Source of the DNA: Adineta steineri
Taxonomy: Eukaryota; Rotifera; Eurotatoria; Adinetida; Adinetidae
Assembly (NCBI GenBank): GCA_905250115.1
Contig: CAJNOI010000130.1
Location: 1-64,000 of the forward strand
DNA: 64,000 bases
Direction: 5' to 3'
Shown here piece by piece: positions 47,905 to 59,839 of the stretch. Below the pieces are notes generated by a model. That model saw nothing but the letters and a program-made list of their open reading frames with translations. It was not told where the DNA came from and ran no database searches. Each line of letters opens with the position of its first letter. The first letter of the stretch is position 1. A program made the translations under genes and the position numbers.

Positions 47905-48270
47905 ACCATAAAGTGATGCTGAAAAAATCAGAATATTTCTTTTGTAGCTCATTGAATGGGAGCGTAGTCGGTAGATGTGCGAGTGTTACCTTCATACCAC
48001 CACTCTTTATGTCTATCTTTTGTTTTTTCTTGTTTCGATTAACTAATAGTAAAGCTAATTTATGAAAATCAATACATTTATGAAATACTATATTTTTTAT
48101 TGCTCAGTTTCAAGAACAATAACTATTGAAAATATATTGCAACCATTACGTAACCAAGGGATATCATAATGAATAGCATATATTATATCACAAATAAAAT
48201 CGAGCAAGAAAGCAGTTCGATTGTCATTTGTTTTTTAAACGTCATTTGGTAAGAGTTATTATTTATACGT
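47905..48270. other. 3' flank of P4H copy 1
   Basis: Contains a sequence (about 47954-48003, GAATGGGAG...GTGTTACCTTCATACCA) also found 3' of copy 2 at about 54087-54140, so the duplicated unit extends past the stop. No gene seen. Confidence 0.5.
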
Positions 48271-48701
48271 ATTCTAGTTTTTGGTTCTACTAACACAAGA
48301 ACATGAGGTAGCAGCGTTTGTTCGTAGTCGTAATTGAATCGATTCAAAACTTGTTATCTTCGTCAGAATTGACTATTGTTGAAGGTAATGTACTTACTGA
48401 ATCTGATATCCAACACGCATTTGCAATGGCTACTACACTCACGGAAATCTTGATACTATCAATATTGGTAGTGGTAAAAAACTTCGATTCATAGTATTCG
48501 TAGATGCGGGTATACTTGATGTATCACTAAAAGACAGTAATCATTTATCAGAACACGGAGCTATATATTGTCACATGTTAGATAAACATAAAACAATTTA
48601 CAATATGATACGTCAGGAACAAAATCTCGAATGACAAGATCGAATCAAACAATCTAGCTCGATTTATTGTTAATCAACGCATCGTTGACAGTAATGCCTG
48701 A
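48271..48701 (+). pseudogene. SDR/NmrA-like NAD(P)-binding protein, decayed
   Basis: Pieces of one Rossmann-fold protein lie in order but in different frames: ILVFGSTNT (nucleotide-binding strand and start of the glycine loop), EHEVAAFVRSRN, SELTIVEGNVLTESDIQHAF, KLRFIVFVDAGILDVS...IYNMIRQEQNLE and finally NLARFIVNQRIVDSNA before a stop. This is the element order of atypical short-chain dehydrogenases (NmrA or biliverdin-reductase-B-like). Frameshifts, a deletion in the glycine loop and stop codons (for example TGA after QEQNLE) show it is not functional. No introns are evident in the remaining pieces. Confidence 0.65.
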
Positions 48702-49178
48702 ATCACTTTTGTTTTATTAGTTTTGAATTTTAACGTTAGTGTAAAAATCGAAAGTAGCATTAAGTACATTTTGTAGATTTTTTTCTATTTTTCTAATTGA
48801 ATGAATATTCATTTTAACTTAATCAATTGCTTGTTGCCTTATTGATTGTCGAACACCAGCAGTTGAATATTTTTGTAAATAATTCGTTCATTTGTAAGAA
48901 AACTAAATTGTGAGTAATGTATTATTCAATCGAAAAAAGAAATTCGTTTACTTCCCCAAGATAATATTATTTGCCAAATGAACTAAATCGTTAATTTTCA
49001 ATCATCCATTAGATGTCGTCGGTGACAATAATAACTATTTACATGTAGATAGTTGTTTAACTGACAAATAGACGAGTCTTTTTCGTTTCTCTGCATCACT
49101 CTCATTTCTTATCTTTTAGGACAACGATATTTTTTGTTTCGTGTTGCTCTATATTTGATATCTAAACTCATCCTGATC
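48702..49178. other. 5' flank of MFSD1
   Basis: No gene. A strong acceptor-like CTTATCTTTTAG lies about 58 nt before the MFSD1 start codon, either a 5'UTR intron end or a trans-splice site. Confidence 0.45.
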
Positions 49179-50976
49179 ATGGCGGATCTTCGCGAAGAAA
49201 ATGCTTCGTTAGTCGATCAAAATTCGAACAATAAAATACTCGATCCACGCGGACGCTATCTCCGCTGGATAGCTATGATTTTCATGTGTTTTTTACCCTT
49301 TGGTAAGTGATAGTTAAATTCGTTTATCTTCTAGTTTTGATTGTTTTTTTCGTAAAGGTGCTTACTACTGTGACGACAATCCTGCTGGTTTACAGGATGT
49401 GATGAAAGAAGATTTGAAAATTTCATCGTCAACATTCACCTCTTTCTATTCGTGGTATTCATGGCCGAACGTGATGTAAGTAATTGTTCTATTATATTTA
49501 ATAATAAATTCTTTTTGATCAATTAGAATGAGCGCTGTCGGCGGTGTTTTGATTGACAAATGGCTTGGCGTAGCTCGGGGGGCTACCATCTTTTGTAGTA
49601 TAGTAGTCGTAGGTCAACTTGTCTTTGGTGTCGGTGGCTTTTTTCGATTGATATGGGTTATGAATATTGGAAGATTTATTTTTGGCGTTGGTAGTGAGTC
49701 ACTTTCCAGTGCTCAAAGTGCCTATACTGTTTCATGGTTTTTCGGAAAACAGTTGAACTTCGTATTTGGTTTGCAGCTATCATTTTCTCGAGTTGTATGT
49801 ACATACTCATTCTGTTTGTTTTCAGAAATATTGTTCATATCGTGCGTCTTTTTTAAAGGCTAGTCTCATCAATCTGAATACCATTCGTCCAATTTACGAT
49901 TCCCTAGATAGTCATATATCTGGTCCGAGACGTATCGGGGTTACACTATTAATAGCCGCCTCAACATGCATCTTTTCACTTGGCTGTGCTTTAATTCTCT
50001 GGTGGCTAGACAATCGACATCGTCGGGGACACCACAAAGATAATCCCAATGATGCAGGTTCGTTCTCTTTTCTCTCGATGTATCCGTCGATCCTGTTTTA
50101 TATTTCTTTTAGCTGACGAATTTCGTCTTCGAGATGTGCGACATTTTCCTGTTTCACTCTATTGCCTCTTTGCTATCTGTGTCTTCTACTATGTGGCAAT
50201 ATTCCCATTCGTCGCTCTCGCACAGTTATTGTACGAGTCGAAATACGGTCTGTCACCAGCATGGTCCAATGCTTGCAACAGTTTGATCTATTTCATGCAA
50301 GTTTCATTCACTATTCTTGCATCGTAAGAGAGCTCTTTTATTTCAAGGTCGGTTATTCTTTCGCCGATACTCGGCTATATTATAGATCGGACTGGGCGGA
50401 ATATTTATTGGCTTCTAAGCAGTATCATAGCTACAATCATCGCTCATGGTCTACTCGCATTTCTTTTTGTGCACCCGGTCTTTCCACTTGTTCTAATGGG
50501 CATCGCATATTCGATATTAGCTGCGTCATTATGGCCACTTGTTGCATTTCTCGTTCCCAAACAAATGTTGGGCACTGCCTATGGGCTGATGCAATCGATT
50601 CAAAATTTGGGTTTTGCCATTATGTATGTATTATCTAATGGCTATTGATTTAATTTTTTTCTTATTTCCTAGAAATATACTTACCGGTTTAATTCTTGAT
50701 CAATACGGATATTTTATGCTGGAAATCTTTTTCATCGTATGCCTTGAAATCGCTCTGTTGGCTGCTGCTTTTCTCTATGTTTACAATTCGTTCAAGAAAG
50801 GATTGCTCAATGATTCGCCTGCAGTTCGGCAAGCCAAACAAGAACAACTCCTAAAGATGTCTTCACCTCCTCAAATATTTATCAATGCTATCACTTCTAC
50901 ACCGGTGGACCCAGAGAATCGTGAAAAAACTCGAGCAACAACGAACATCCAGGCAAACGTATCATCAACTTGTTAA
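49179..50976 (+). CDS. MFSD1: MFSD1-like lysosomal major facilitator transporter
   Basis: Seven exons, 49179-49302, 49358-49475, 49527-49794, 49859-50057, 50113-50323, 50348-50623, 50673-50976, give 499 aa. Diagnostic stretches match animal MFSD1: AYYCDDNPAGLQ, FYSWYSWPNV, NIGRFIFGVGSESLSSAQ, YTVSWFFGKQLNFVFGLQLS, ICVFYYVAIFPF, LSPILGYIIDRTGRN, LGTAYGLMQSIQNLGFAI and GLILDQYGYF. It should have twelve TM helices and a short N-terminal tail; the animal protein exports dipeptides from lysosomes together with a GLMP partner. GC content is higher than that of the neighbours. The gene stands between P4H copies 1 and 2, all on the same strand. All exon joins restore the conserved reading, and no defect is seen. 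Confidence 0.92.
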
Positions 50977-52625
50977 CAGATTTATTCTTTACTATGTATA
51001 GAATCAACTCTTTGGAGATCTATCGCAAGAGATAGTAAATAAAAGTCTACGTAGGAATAATTAACGTCGAAATGGTTTGCTATTCAGTTACTGTTGAGCA
51101 TGAATATATGCTTTTCGTTTCTAACAGATACATATTTACCATTTTGATACAACCCAATTCGTTGGAGATTACTATAACTCTTTTCAGTGTATCATTCTAC
51201 ACCCTGAATAGCCATTAACGGACCGCTGCTAGAGGATAGCCTGTGTACGAGAGCTACAACCGAACCATAGTATAACTGGGCAAAAAATATTTTCGATACA
51301 TATGAATACTATTCAACGACGAAATACAATCTTTAGTCTCAACAACAGATGTGCTTCTTTTACTTTCTTGAGGGTGTGGATATGACTAAAGAAAAGACAT
51401 TCACATCCACGCTTGATGCCCTCAAGTTTTGTTGGCATAGGTATTAAAGCGAATTGATAGCTTAAACATATTATATACATATAGGGGTTTAGAAGCTTTA
51501 ATAATGTAACATTATGATGGACTGCATCAAGTAATATGTGTCTCAAATGCGGCACAAGTCATTTAAATATTTGATTTGTAGAATATTTTACTTTTGTAGT
51601 TTTCCCTAAAATAGAAATATCAGCGTACACCATTTGATAAAGCTCATTGAAATGTATCTGGCATACATCAGATCATACTTAGTACAGTCACTGGATTGAA
51701 TCGTTCTAGCAAAAACTCAATGTGATCGTTAACTTCTCTTACATGCTGTTAAATACACAACAAAAATCATATAAAGTATCCTTGTAACTTATTTTAATAA
51801 TTTGTAAATGGCTAATATTAGAAGAATAAAATAAGTACAATAGAATAGTTTTTATTGTTCTAAAACATTTGCAAACGAGCTAAAAAATAAGGATGTAGAC
51901 ATAAATGAGACTACAGAGAAGATCTACATTCAATCAATCAAAAAAACAAATGTTCATGCTAAAAATTGATCTCCATGCATGTCTCTCAATAGACATCATT
52001 TCTCTTTTCTGCTCGTTTTAAATAATGTTGCTATAGTAATCAACACATAACTTCTCCACTTCTAATGGCTTCTCTTTCTTTTCTTTCATAAATGGAGACA
52101 AACATTTCTTTATAAAAAAAAGTCAAGGATTCAGTCTTTTTTATTTTCTAACAACGTGCGCATTCTGTAGCGTAAGTGTTTGAAATCATGGGATATATTA
52201 CATTTGGCATTTTATCTATCGATAAGTTTAGCTTTATTTCACACAGTTGATCAACCACTTATGAAATTTTCTATTTGTCTTTTCTATGTAGATTTATTTA
52301 ATGTCTAGGAATTTACGAATTTCTGATAGACAACTACGAATACTGATTCTTATTTGTTTCAGAATAGAGAATCCTAGTTGTCAGATTTAAAAATTTTCAG
52401 CAAATAAAGTTTCTTATGAGAGATTGAATAGGAGAATGTCCCTTTTAATGATCTCAATTGCATTCCCTATGTTCATTAGATGCACATTTCTAAGAAATAC
52501 AAATTGTGCACACTATCTTATATCTTTTATTCTATTACTTATTAGAATTGTAACACAAACTCAGCATCAAAATCAGGTGCAGTGATCAATAATCATTAAA
52601 ATTCTCCCCTATAAAAATAATACAT
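50977..52625. other. Spacer MFSD1 to P4H copy 2
   Basis: No gene. From about 51810 the sequence parallels the upstream regions of P4H copies 3 and 4. The frame at 51313-51555 (minus) spans the hairpin element and is not a gene. Confidence 0.5.
51367..51426. repeat. Short inverted-repeat element with CTTGAGGG/CCCTCAAG ends
   Basis: Sixty bases with perfect 8-bp inverted ends and inner arms GTGTGGATATG and CATTCACATCCAC. Related hairpins with TGTGGG/TGTGGA arms lie near the other P4H copies. Confidence 0.6.
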
Positions 52626-53984
52626 ATGCATCGAATAATAAAAGGTATTATTGTCTCATAAAATGACAATATTTTATGTATCTCTATTTTGTTCGACATA
52701 GTGTTCTTTGGACTTTTGATCATAGGCTGTCTCTTGAGGATCTATCAATTTCGAGAGACCATTTTCCAAACAACTGGATCAAATCTTCAGATTATTGACT
52801 ACCTAAACGACCTGAAGTCGCATATTCGGCAGCAAATAAATGAATTTATACAGCCGAACTTTTGCAAGAAAAATGTCAAAGTGGCACAAGTGAATGATAA
52901 CTATGATTTATTACAATATAGATATAAATGTCCACAACACCGATACTCTACTCGTATTATTGAACGAAGTCCATTGATAATCTATATTGAAAAGTTCCTT
53001 ACTCAAAATGAAAGGCAGTATTTGATTAAACTGACGTAAGTAAATCTCACATATATATTCCTCACTTTTGATGCAGTGGAAGTTAAAATGTTGAGTTCTT
53101 CTTAATGAATATTGAGCAAAATAAAATAGTTTTAAATTATCATAAATTTTTGTTTCACCTACAATTTATTTATATTAGAGAAAAGGAATTTAAACCTTCA
53201 ACAATCGGGACAGCTCACGGAAAAGCTACTATTGGTAAAGATCGAACGTCAAGTTCAGCATTTATTAGACCTCATCAAACACCTATTGTACAATGCATCG
53301 AGCGCCGATTTGCACAATTTCAAGGCGATGTTGATGTCGATTGTATTGAACCATTTCAAGTAGTAAAATATACAAATGATCAAGAGGTATGACAGAATTT
53401 CATCGAACTTAAATTCCATTTTCTAGCTTCAGTCAGATTGATAGCCTCGCTACCTTTCATTTCTGACTAAAAAGAATAGTTTTTCTGTTTTTATGAAAAT
53501 TGATTTTTTTTGCTGAAAAGTCTTTGCAATATAAAATACAGTTCATTTTGTATGAAAACTCATTTGTTGTGCGTTAGAATTGATTATTATCTATTTACAT
53601 TTACCATTCTAGTATACACCTCACTATGACTGGATGGCAAATTCGAATGAACTGAAAATTGGTGGCCAACGAGTAACATCATTTTTTACCTATCTTCAAG
53701 CGAATTGTTCTATGGGTGAAACTGAATTCGTTGCGATTCTATTTAATAGAACATCACATGAACAATTTTGTGATATTTTAGTTTGTGATGAAAAAGCCAC
53801 CGAACATGGCCTTCGATTTCGACCAATAGCAGGAAATACAATCTTTTGGTATAATATAGATGAGTATGGGCAAGTTGATGATTTGACATATCATGCGGGT
53901 CGTCCGCCTGGTGAAAATGGTACTAAAATCGGGCTGAATGTTTGGACGCGGTTAGGGAAATTACGCTCGTCAACTATAAAGTGA
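52626..53984 (+). CDS. Prolyl-4-hydroxylase-like 2OG-Fe(II) dioxygenase (array copy 2)
   Basis: Exons 52626-52644, 52702-53035, 53179-53386 and 53613-53984 give 310 aa, with the same 19/334/208-nt plan as copy 1. Signal anchor VLFFGLLIIGCLLRIYQF (first Val formed across the splice), catalytic PHYDW, YHAGRPP and GTKIGLNVW all present. Codon changes against the sister copies include a Cys for Ser in the DVDCIEP stretch and LFN for PFN after EFVAI. The C-terminus (LGKLRSSTIK) differs from copies 1 and 3. No defect seen. Confidence 0.88.
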
Positions 53985-56794
53985 TGCTGAAAAAATCAGA
54001 ATATTTCTTTTGATAGTTGAGTGAAAAGAACTATTAAGATAACTGTTTTACATAAATATTCTCTAGCTTATTATCTATTTGTCATTGAATGGGAGTGTGT
54101 CTGGTGGAAAGTGTGGATGTAAGTGTTACCTTCATACCATAACCACACCCATATTCGATCGAAACAAAATATATAGAAAAGATCAAAATACATTGTTCTA
54201 GTATTCTGTATGGGCTAAAAAGAGCCAAAGAAATCGATTACTCAACTATTAAGCTTTCGAGCAGTCCATGCATAAAAAAATCGCAGTGAAGTGTCATCCG
54301 GGAAAACGTGATTTACAATAACCGGTTTAAACTGTGGTATTTTCTAGTCACTACACAAAACGGTTTTGAAAAGTCGCATACGTAGTTTGACTTTTGCGAT
54401 TTTATAAAACCATGGAGTTACCAAAGCAGCAGAAGTGTCTTACAATCACCAAAAGTTTGTAGAGTTCAAGTGAGAGTGCCCCTCCAGAGGCTTTGTGAGG
54501 AACTTGTAACAGTTTCAATACGCGAAGATACCTTACAGCGATAAAGTCAGTAAAACAGTTTTGAAAATATATTAGAAATACTGGAGCATGACACACTTTA
54601 CGTCCTTACATATTCAAATACACTTCAATTATACATTATAGTAATATTTACCGCAATTTTACTCAAAACGTTTTTCCTTAGAAAGATTGCCAAAAGAAAA
54701 CAAGTTGATATCGTGGAGCACGTCTTTATTGTAAGAATCGATGTACTTGTTTTTCCTAAAGTATCTTCATAGATCTGATATAGTTTCATTGAATGAATCG
54801 TACAAAGTAATTCTTCTATTCTATATGAAATGGAAAAGAAAAAAGAAAAGTAATAGTTGCATACGCATCGCATAATATTCAGGAAAAAAAGAAGAATATT
54901 TTATTGTTCTTAGTCAATCGTTCTTCTCTTCATAATTTTTACTCAGAAAAAGAAACGTTTAACTATGAAGAATAACATCCTTCTCATTGTTATTCATTTG
55001 TCTTTTGTTTCACAGAAAAAGAGTACTTCATCAAATAGAGTACGAGAACTGTTATTCATAGTGTCAACAAGTCAACCGTAAGTGATGTACAAAATAGTAT
55101 TGTGTTGTTAACATAAGCAATTTGCTTGATGCATCTTTTTCTTTTGTCTTCATATATTGACCACAGTTAAGCTTTGTTATGTGTAATCAGATTACTGACT
55201 TACTCTGCTCTCTGTGACTATTTGTTTCTGTTTTCATAAAGTTTACGAAAAGCTATCTTTGCATTATAGTGATTTACATAATAAACGATGGATATAATTG
55301 AATATTATTTTCATCTCATTTATAAGTACTACATTTAGACATTTTTTACAGTGTTACGATTATGATTATACTCAGACATGGGCAAGTCAAGTCATTTTTG
55401 ACAATATGTATAGTCAAAACAAAGCGTGAACATGATTGTTTCATATATGTTTGTTAAACATCTTATCAAATCGATATTCCTTGATATTAATTCTAGTCGA
55501 TGCTCTGTCAAATACTGTATACCAATCATACAAAGTATCCTTGTGGTTTATTATAATAGTCTGTAAATGACTAATATTATAAAAATAAAATAAATGCAAT
55601 AGAATAGTTTTTCTATTTTTCTAAAATATTTGCAAACGAGCTAAAAAATAAGGATGTAGACATAAATGACACTATAGAGTAGATCTATATCCAATCAATC
55701 AAAAAAAACAAATGTTCATGCTACAAAAATTGATCTCTATGCATGTTTTTTAACAGACTTCATTTTTCTCTTTTGTTTGTTCGAAATAATGTTGCTATAG
55801 TAAACAATTCATAACTTCTTCACTACTAATAGAACGATCAACAATGCGTTTAACTCTCGAATAGCTTCTCTTTTTGTTCTTATAAAAAAAAATTTCTTAT
55901 AAAAGCAGAGACAAACATTTGTTTATAAAAAAAATCAAAGATTGTTTTTTTCTTTTTCTTCTTGCTGACAACGTGCTCATTCTGTAGCGTAAGTGTTTGA
56001 AATTATGGAAGATATTTCATTTGACATTATATATATCGATAAGTTTTGCTTTAGTTCACACAACTGATTAACCACTAGTAACACTTTCTACTTGTCGTCA
56101 CTATCTTTACTTCTTTATTGTTCCAATGGGAAATGACGAATAAAAAAGTGGAGAAGCATAGATTATTCTCTTCATTATTGTTTTCGACGGAGATTTGTTT
56201 AATGTCGAGGAATTTTAGGATCTCTGACATACAACTACGATTTATTCATCGTTGATTTCTATCGTCTGTCGTTGCATTATTTTGATTTTTCTGACTTCAT
56301 TTATCTACTGCCGGTCTACAGTGTTGCTGATTTTTCTCGATTCTTTTAGATATTTTACAAAATACTAAGTTCATTATCATCGAAAAGGTTTGAATAACAT
56401 AATTCCCTATTTAGAGTTGCACATAGCTTTTCTATGACCATCCTTATTCCCTTCAAAATAAAGAAGTCTAAGTCAGATTTAAACTTTTTTCAACAAATGA
56501 GATTTAAATACTTTGATTCTTCTCAAAATCTTAATCGTATTCTCTCAGAATTTATCTGTTTCGAGTCTTACTTCACTGGTTCTTATGAGAGATTGAATAG
56601 GGGAATGATGACTACCATGATCTCTATTGTATTCCCTCTGTTCATTGAATACACATTTTCAAGAAATACAAATTGTGCACACTATTTTACATCTTCCATT
56701 CTATTATATATTAGAATTGCAACACAGTCCCACCAACGAAGTCAAGTGTAGTCATCAATAAGCATTAAAATTCTCGTATATAAAAATAAAATAT
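53985..56794. other. Spacer between P4H copies 2 and 3
   Basis: Includes a less AT-rich stretch at about 54200-54600 that looks coding-like in places (for example LCEELVTVSIREDTLQR in one plus-strand frame) but is broken by stops; block A of a duplicated spacer (54657-55101); and, from about 55560, the P4H upstream repeat. Frames at 54402-54596, 54625-54873 and 56434-56751 are not supported. Confidence 0.45.
54657..55101. repeat. Duplicated spacer block, copy A
   Basis: About 445 bp nearly identical to 59393-59839 (for example CCTTAGAAAGATTGC, AACAAGTTGATATCGTGGAG, GTACTTCATCAAATAGAGTA in both, in the same orientation). Part of the segmental duplication that built the P4H array. Confidence 0.85.
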
Positions 56795-58319
56795 ATGCAT
56801 CGAATAATAAAAGGTATTATTGTCTCATAAAGTGACATTATTTTATATATCTCTATTTTGTTCGACATAGTGCTCTTTGGGCTTCTGATCTTAGGCTGTT
56901 TCTTAAGAATCTATCAATTCCGAGAGGCCATTTTCCAAACAACTGGATCAAATCTTCAGATTATTGAATATTTGGACGATCTTAAGTTGCATGTTCGCCA
57001 GCAAGTAAACCAATTTATACAATCGAAGTTTTGCAAGAAGAATGTCAAAGTGGCACGGGTGAATGATAACTATGATTTATCACAATATAAACATAAATGT
57101 CCACAACACCGATACTCTACTCGTATTATTGAACGAAGTCCATTGATAATCTATATTGAAAAGTTTCTTACTCAAAATGAAATGCAGTATCTAATCAAAC
57201 TAGCGTAAGTAAAAGGAAGTTCATACATATTTATGTGTATCTCATTGTATAGAAGAAAAGTTGAAGATTTTAACTTCTACTACTCGAGGGTCAAGATATG
57301 GAGAACCGTTTCACTTTTATCTTCACCTTCATTTTTTTAACGATGAAAGTTAAAATGTTAAGTTTTTCTTACTAAATATGAAACAAAATAAAATAGTTTT
57401 AAATTGTTATAAATTTTCATTTTACCTGCAATATATATATATGTTAGAGAAAAGAAATTTCGACCTTCAAAAGTCGGGACACCTGACGGAAAAGTTGCTG
57501 TTTCTAAAAATCGAACGTCAAGTACAGCAGCTATCAAACGTCATCAAACACCTGTTGTACAATGCATCGAGCGACGATTCGCTCAATTTCAAGGTGATGT
57601 CGATGTCGATTCTATGGAACCATTTCAAGTAGTAAAATATACAAATGACCAACAGGTATGACATAATTTCATCAAATTTTCTATACATTCAAGTTTCTAG
57701 CTTCAGTCAGATTGACAGCTTTATAATACTCTCTAGCTTTGATTTTTGACTAAAAGAAATTAATTTTTCTGTTTTTGTGTAAATCAACTTTAACGAAAAG
57801 AAAACATAAGTTGAGTTCTTTTGCTATAAATCCTTTGTGCTATAGAGTACAGCTTAAGCTGTATAAAAACTCATTTGTAGTGTGTTAAAATTGATCATTG
57901 TCTATTTGCATTTACCATTCTAGTATACACCTCACTATGACTGGATGAAAGATCCGAATAATATAAAAATTGGTGGTCAACGAGTAACGACATATTTTAC
58001 CTATCTTCAAGCCAATTGTTCTATGGGCGAAACTGAATTTGTTATGATTCCATTTAATAAAACATTCCATGAACGATTTTGTGATATTTTAGTTTGTGAT
58101 GAAAACGCCACTGAACATGGCATTCGATTTCGACCAATACCCGGAAATACAATCTTTTGGTATAATATGGATGAGTATGGACAAGCTGATAATTTTACAC
58201 TTCATGCAGGTCGTCCGCCTGGTGAAAATGGTACTAAAATTGGGCTGAATGTTTGGACACGTTTAGAGAAATTTTCCATGTCAGCTATAGAGCAGTGGCA
58301 GCGGAGCCTAGAGACTTGA
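56795..58319 (+). CDS. Prolyl-4-hydroxylase-like 2OG-Fe(II) dioxygenase (array copy 3)
   Basis: Exons 56795-56813, 56871-57204, 57448-57655 and 57924-58319 give 318 aa. Exon 3 reads EKKFRPSKVGTPDGKVAVSK in the array's frame; a longer open frame there in another phase (57378-57632) is a shadow. Signal anchor VLFGLLILGCFLRIYQF, catalytic PHYDW, LHAGRPP and GTKIGLNVW intact. Intron 2 is about 90-100 nt longer than in the sisters because of an insertion around 57225-57340 with hairpin-like sequence. The C-terminus runs eight residues longer than in copies 2 and 4 (IEQWQRSLET). Confidence 0.87.
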
Positions 58320-59093
58320 GACTCACTTGGTTTTCAGTCCTTGAGGCTCAGTCTTATTTATTTTCGGATTGAATATTGTCTTTTATTAATAGAATGTGTT
58401 ATGTTCGGTATTTGACTTAATTAGATATATATTCTGACATATCTATCTTATGATGTGTTTCACCTATTTTTTATGCATTTTTTCTTTCTCTACTCTTATA
58501 TCGTATAGATGGTATTGTCTCAAAATTCGGAAATTTTTTTAAAAAAGATTTAGGAGTTTATTGAACAAAAAAACATGTACAAGAAAGAAGAGAAATCATT
58601 TGATTTGAAGATAAGTGATGTGGTTCACTTTTTACTAGACACCCGCACTCTCAAGGTGCACGTCAGTGTATATTTACTAATAGAAGTGCAGAGCACGGTA
58701 AAGTAAAATGGCACTAGGTAGACGATAACCATCGTTATTAACGTAGACAACCATACACATTTATTAAAGAATATTATTATTCTCTTCTGTTAGAACGATA
58801 TCAGAAATTTTCCAGATTTTTTTGGTTTTTTGAATTGTTACTCCCCGGATTCCAAAACACATTCGCATAGATGTAACATACAACTTATATATCTCATGTA
58901 TTTTTTTCTTTTCTTTTACTTGAATATTCCCCTTCTCTATATACTGTTCAGGTATTTTTCTTCTTTTCTCACATGTTTTTCTTGTCCGTATGTTTAGTTT
59001 TTACGTTCAAATATTCATCTATCTTTCACGGTAGAAAGGAAATAACAACAAAAGTCAGTAGAAGATGCTTAATCAAGTCTTCATTTATCAACT

Positions 59094-59369
59094 TCTATCA
59101 ATGATGGTATCGACGTAAATATTGAAGAAATTGCAGCTAAAGATTCATTCATTGTGGTTGTTGATGATCAGTGACAGCAGAACACATCTTCTTCGTTTAC
59201 CGATGAACAGTCAGAAAAATAATTGTCAAAGTATGAATCAGTCTGTTGTGCGCCATCAACAGCGTATGTGACTGCGACTAAATCTGAATTACAATCAACA
59301 TCAATACAAGAAGACTTATATTTTGCTTCATGTTTTAGTAAAAGTTCACAGTGGAAAAAAATATTGTGA
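59094..59369 (+). pseudogene. Coding-like relic of unknown origin
   Basis: One frame reads SINDGIDVNIEEIAAKDS-FIVVVDDQ, stop, SSSFTDEQSEK, stop, then STAYVTATKSELQSTSIQ-EDLYFASCFSKSSQWKKIL and stop. Composition is closer to coding DNA than the surroundings, with two internal stops. It could be the tail of a decayed gene; no family is recognised. Confidence 0.25.
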
Positions 59370-59392
59370 GCCTCACTAAGGTTAATGGCTGG

Positions 59393-59839
59393 TTTTACTC
59401 AAAATATGTTTCCTTAGAAAGATTGCTAAAAGAAAACAAGTTGATATCGTGGAGAACGTTTTTATTGTACGAATCGATGTACTTGATTTTCCTAAAGTAT
59501 CTTCATATATTTTGGTATAGTTTCATTGAATGAATCGTGCAAAGTAATTCTTCTATTCTATATGAAATGGAAAAGAAAAAAGAAAATCAATATTTGCATA
59601 CGCATCGCATAATATTCAGAAAAAAAAAGAAGAATATTTTATTGTTTTTAGTCAATCGTTCTTCTCTTCATAATTTTTACTGAGAAAAAGAAACGTTTAA
59701 CCATGAAGAATAACATCGTTCTCATTATTATTCATTTGTCTTTTGTTTCACAGAAAAAGAGTACTTCATCAAATAGAGTATAGAGTTGTTATTCATAGTG
59801 TCAACAAGTCGACCGTAAGTGATGTGCAAAATAGTATTA
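59393..59839. repeat. Duplicated spacer block, copy B
   Basis: Direct copy of 54657-55101 (see there); the match ends near GTGATGTGCAAAATAGTATT. Confidence 0.85.

Noticed and set aside
57378..57632. Plus-strand frame over P4H copy 3 exon 3
   Set aside because: Wrong phase; the correct phase after the TTAG acceptor gives the array's conserved sequence and a 208-nt exon.
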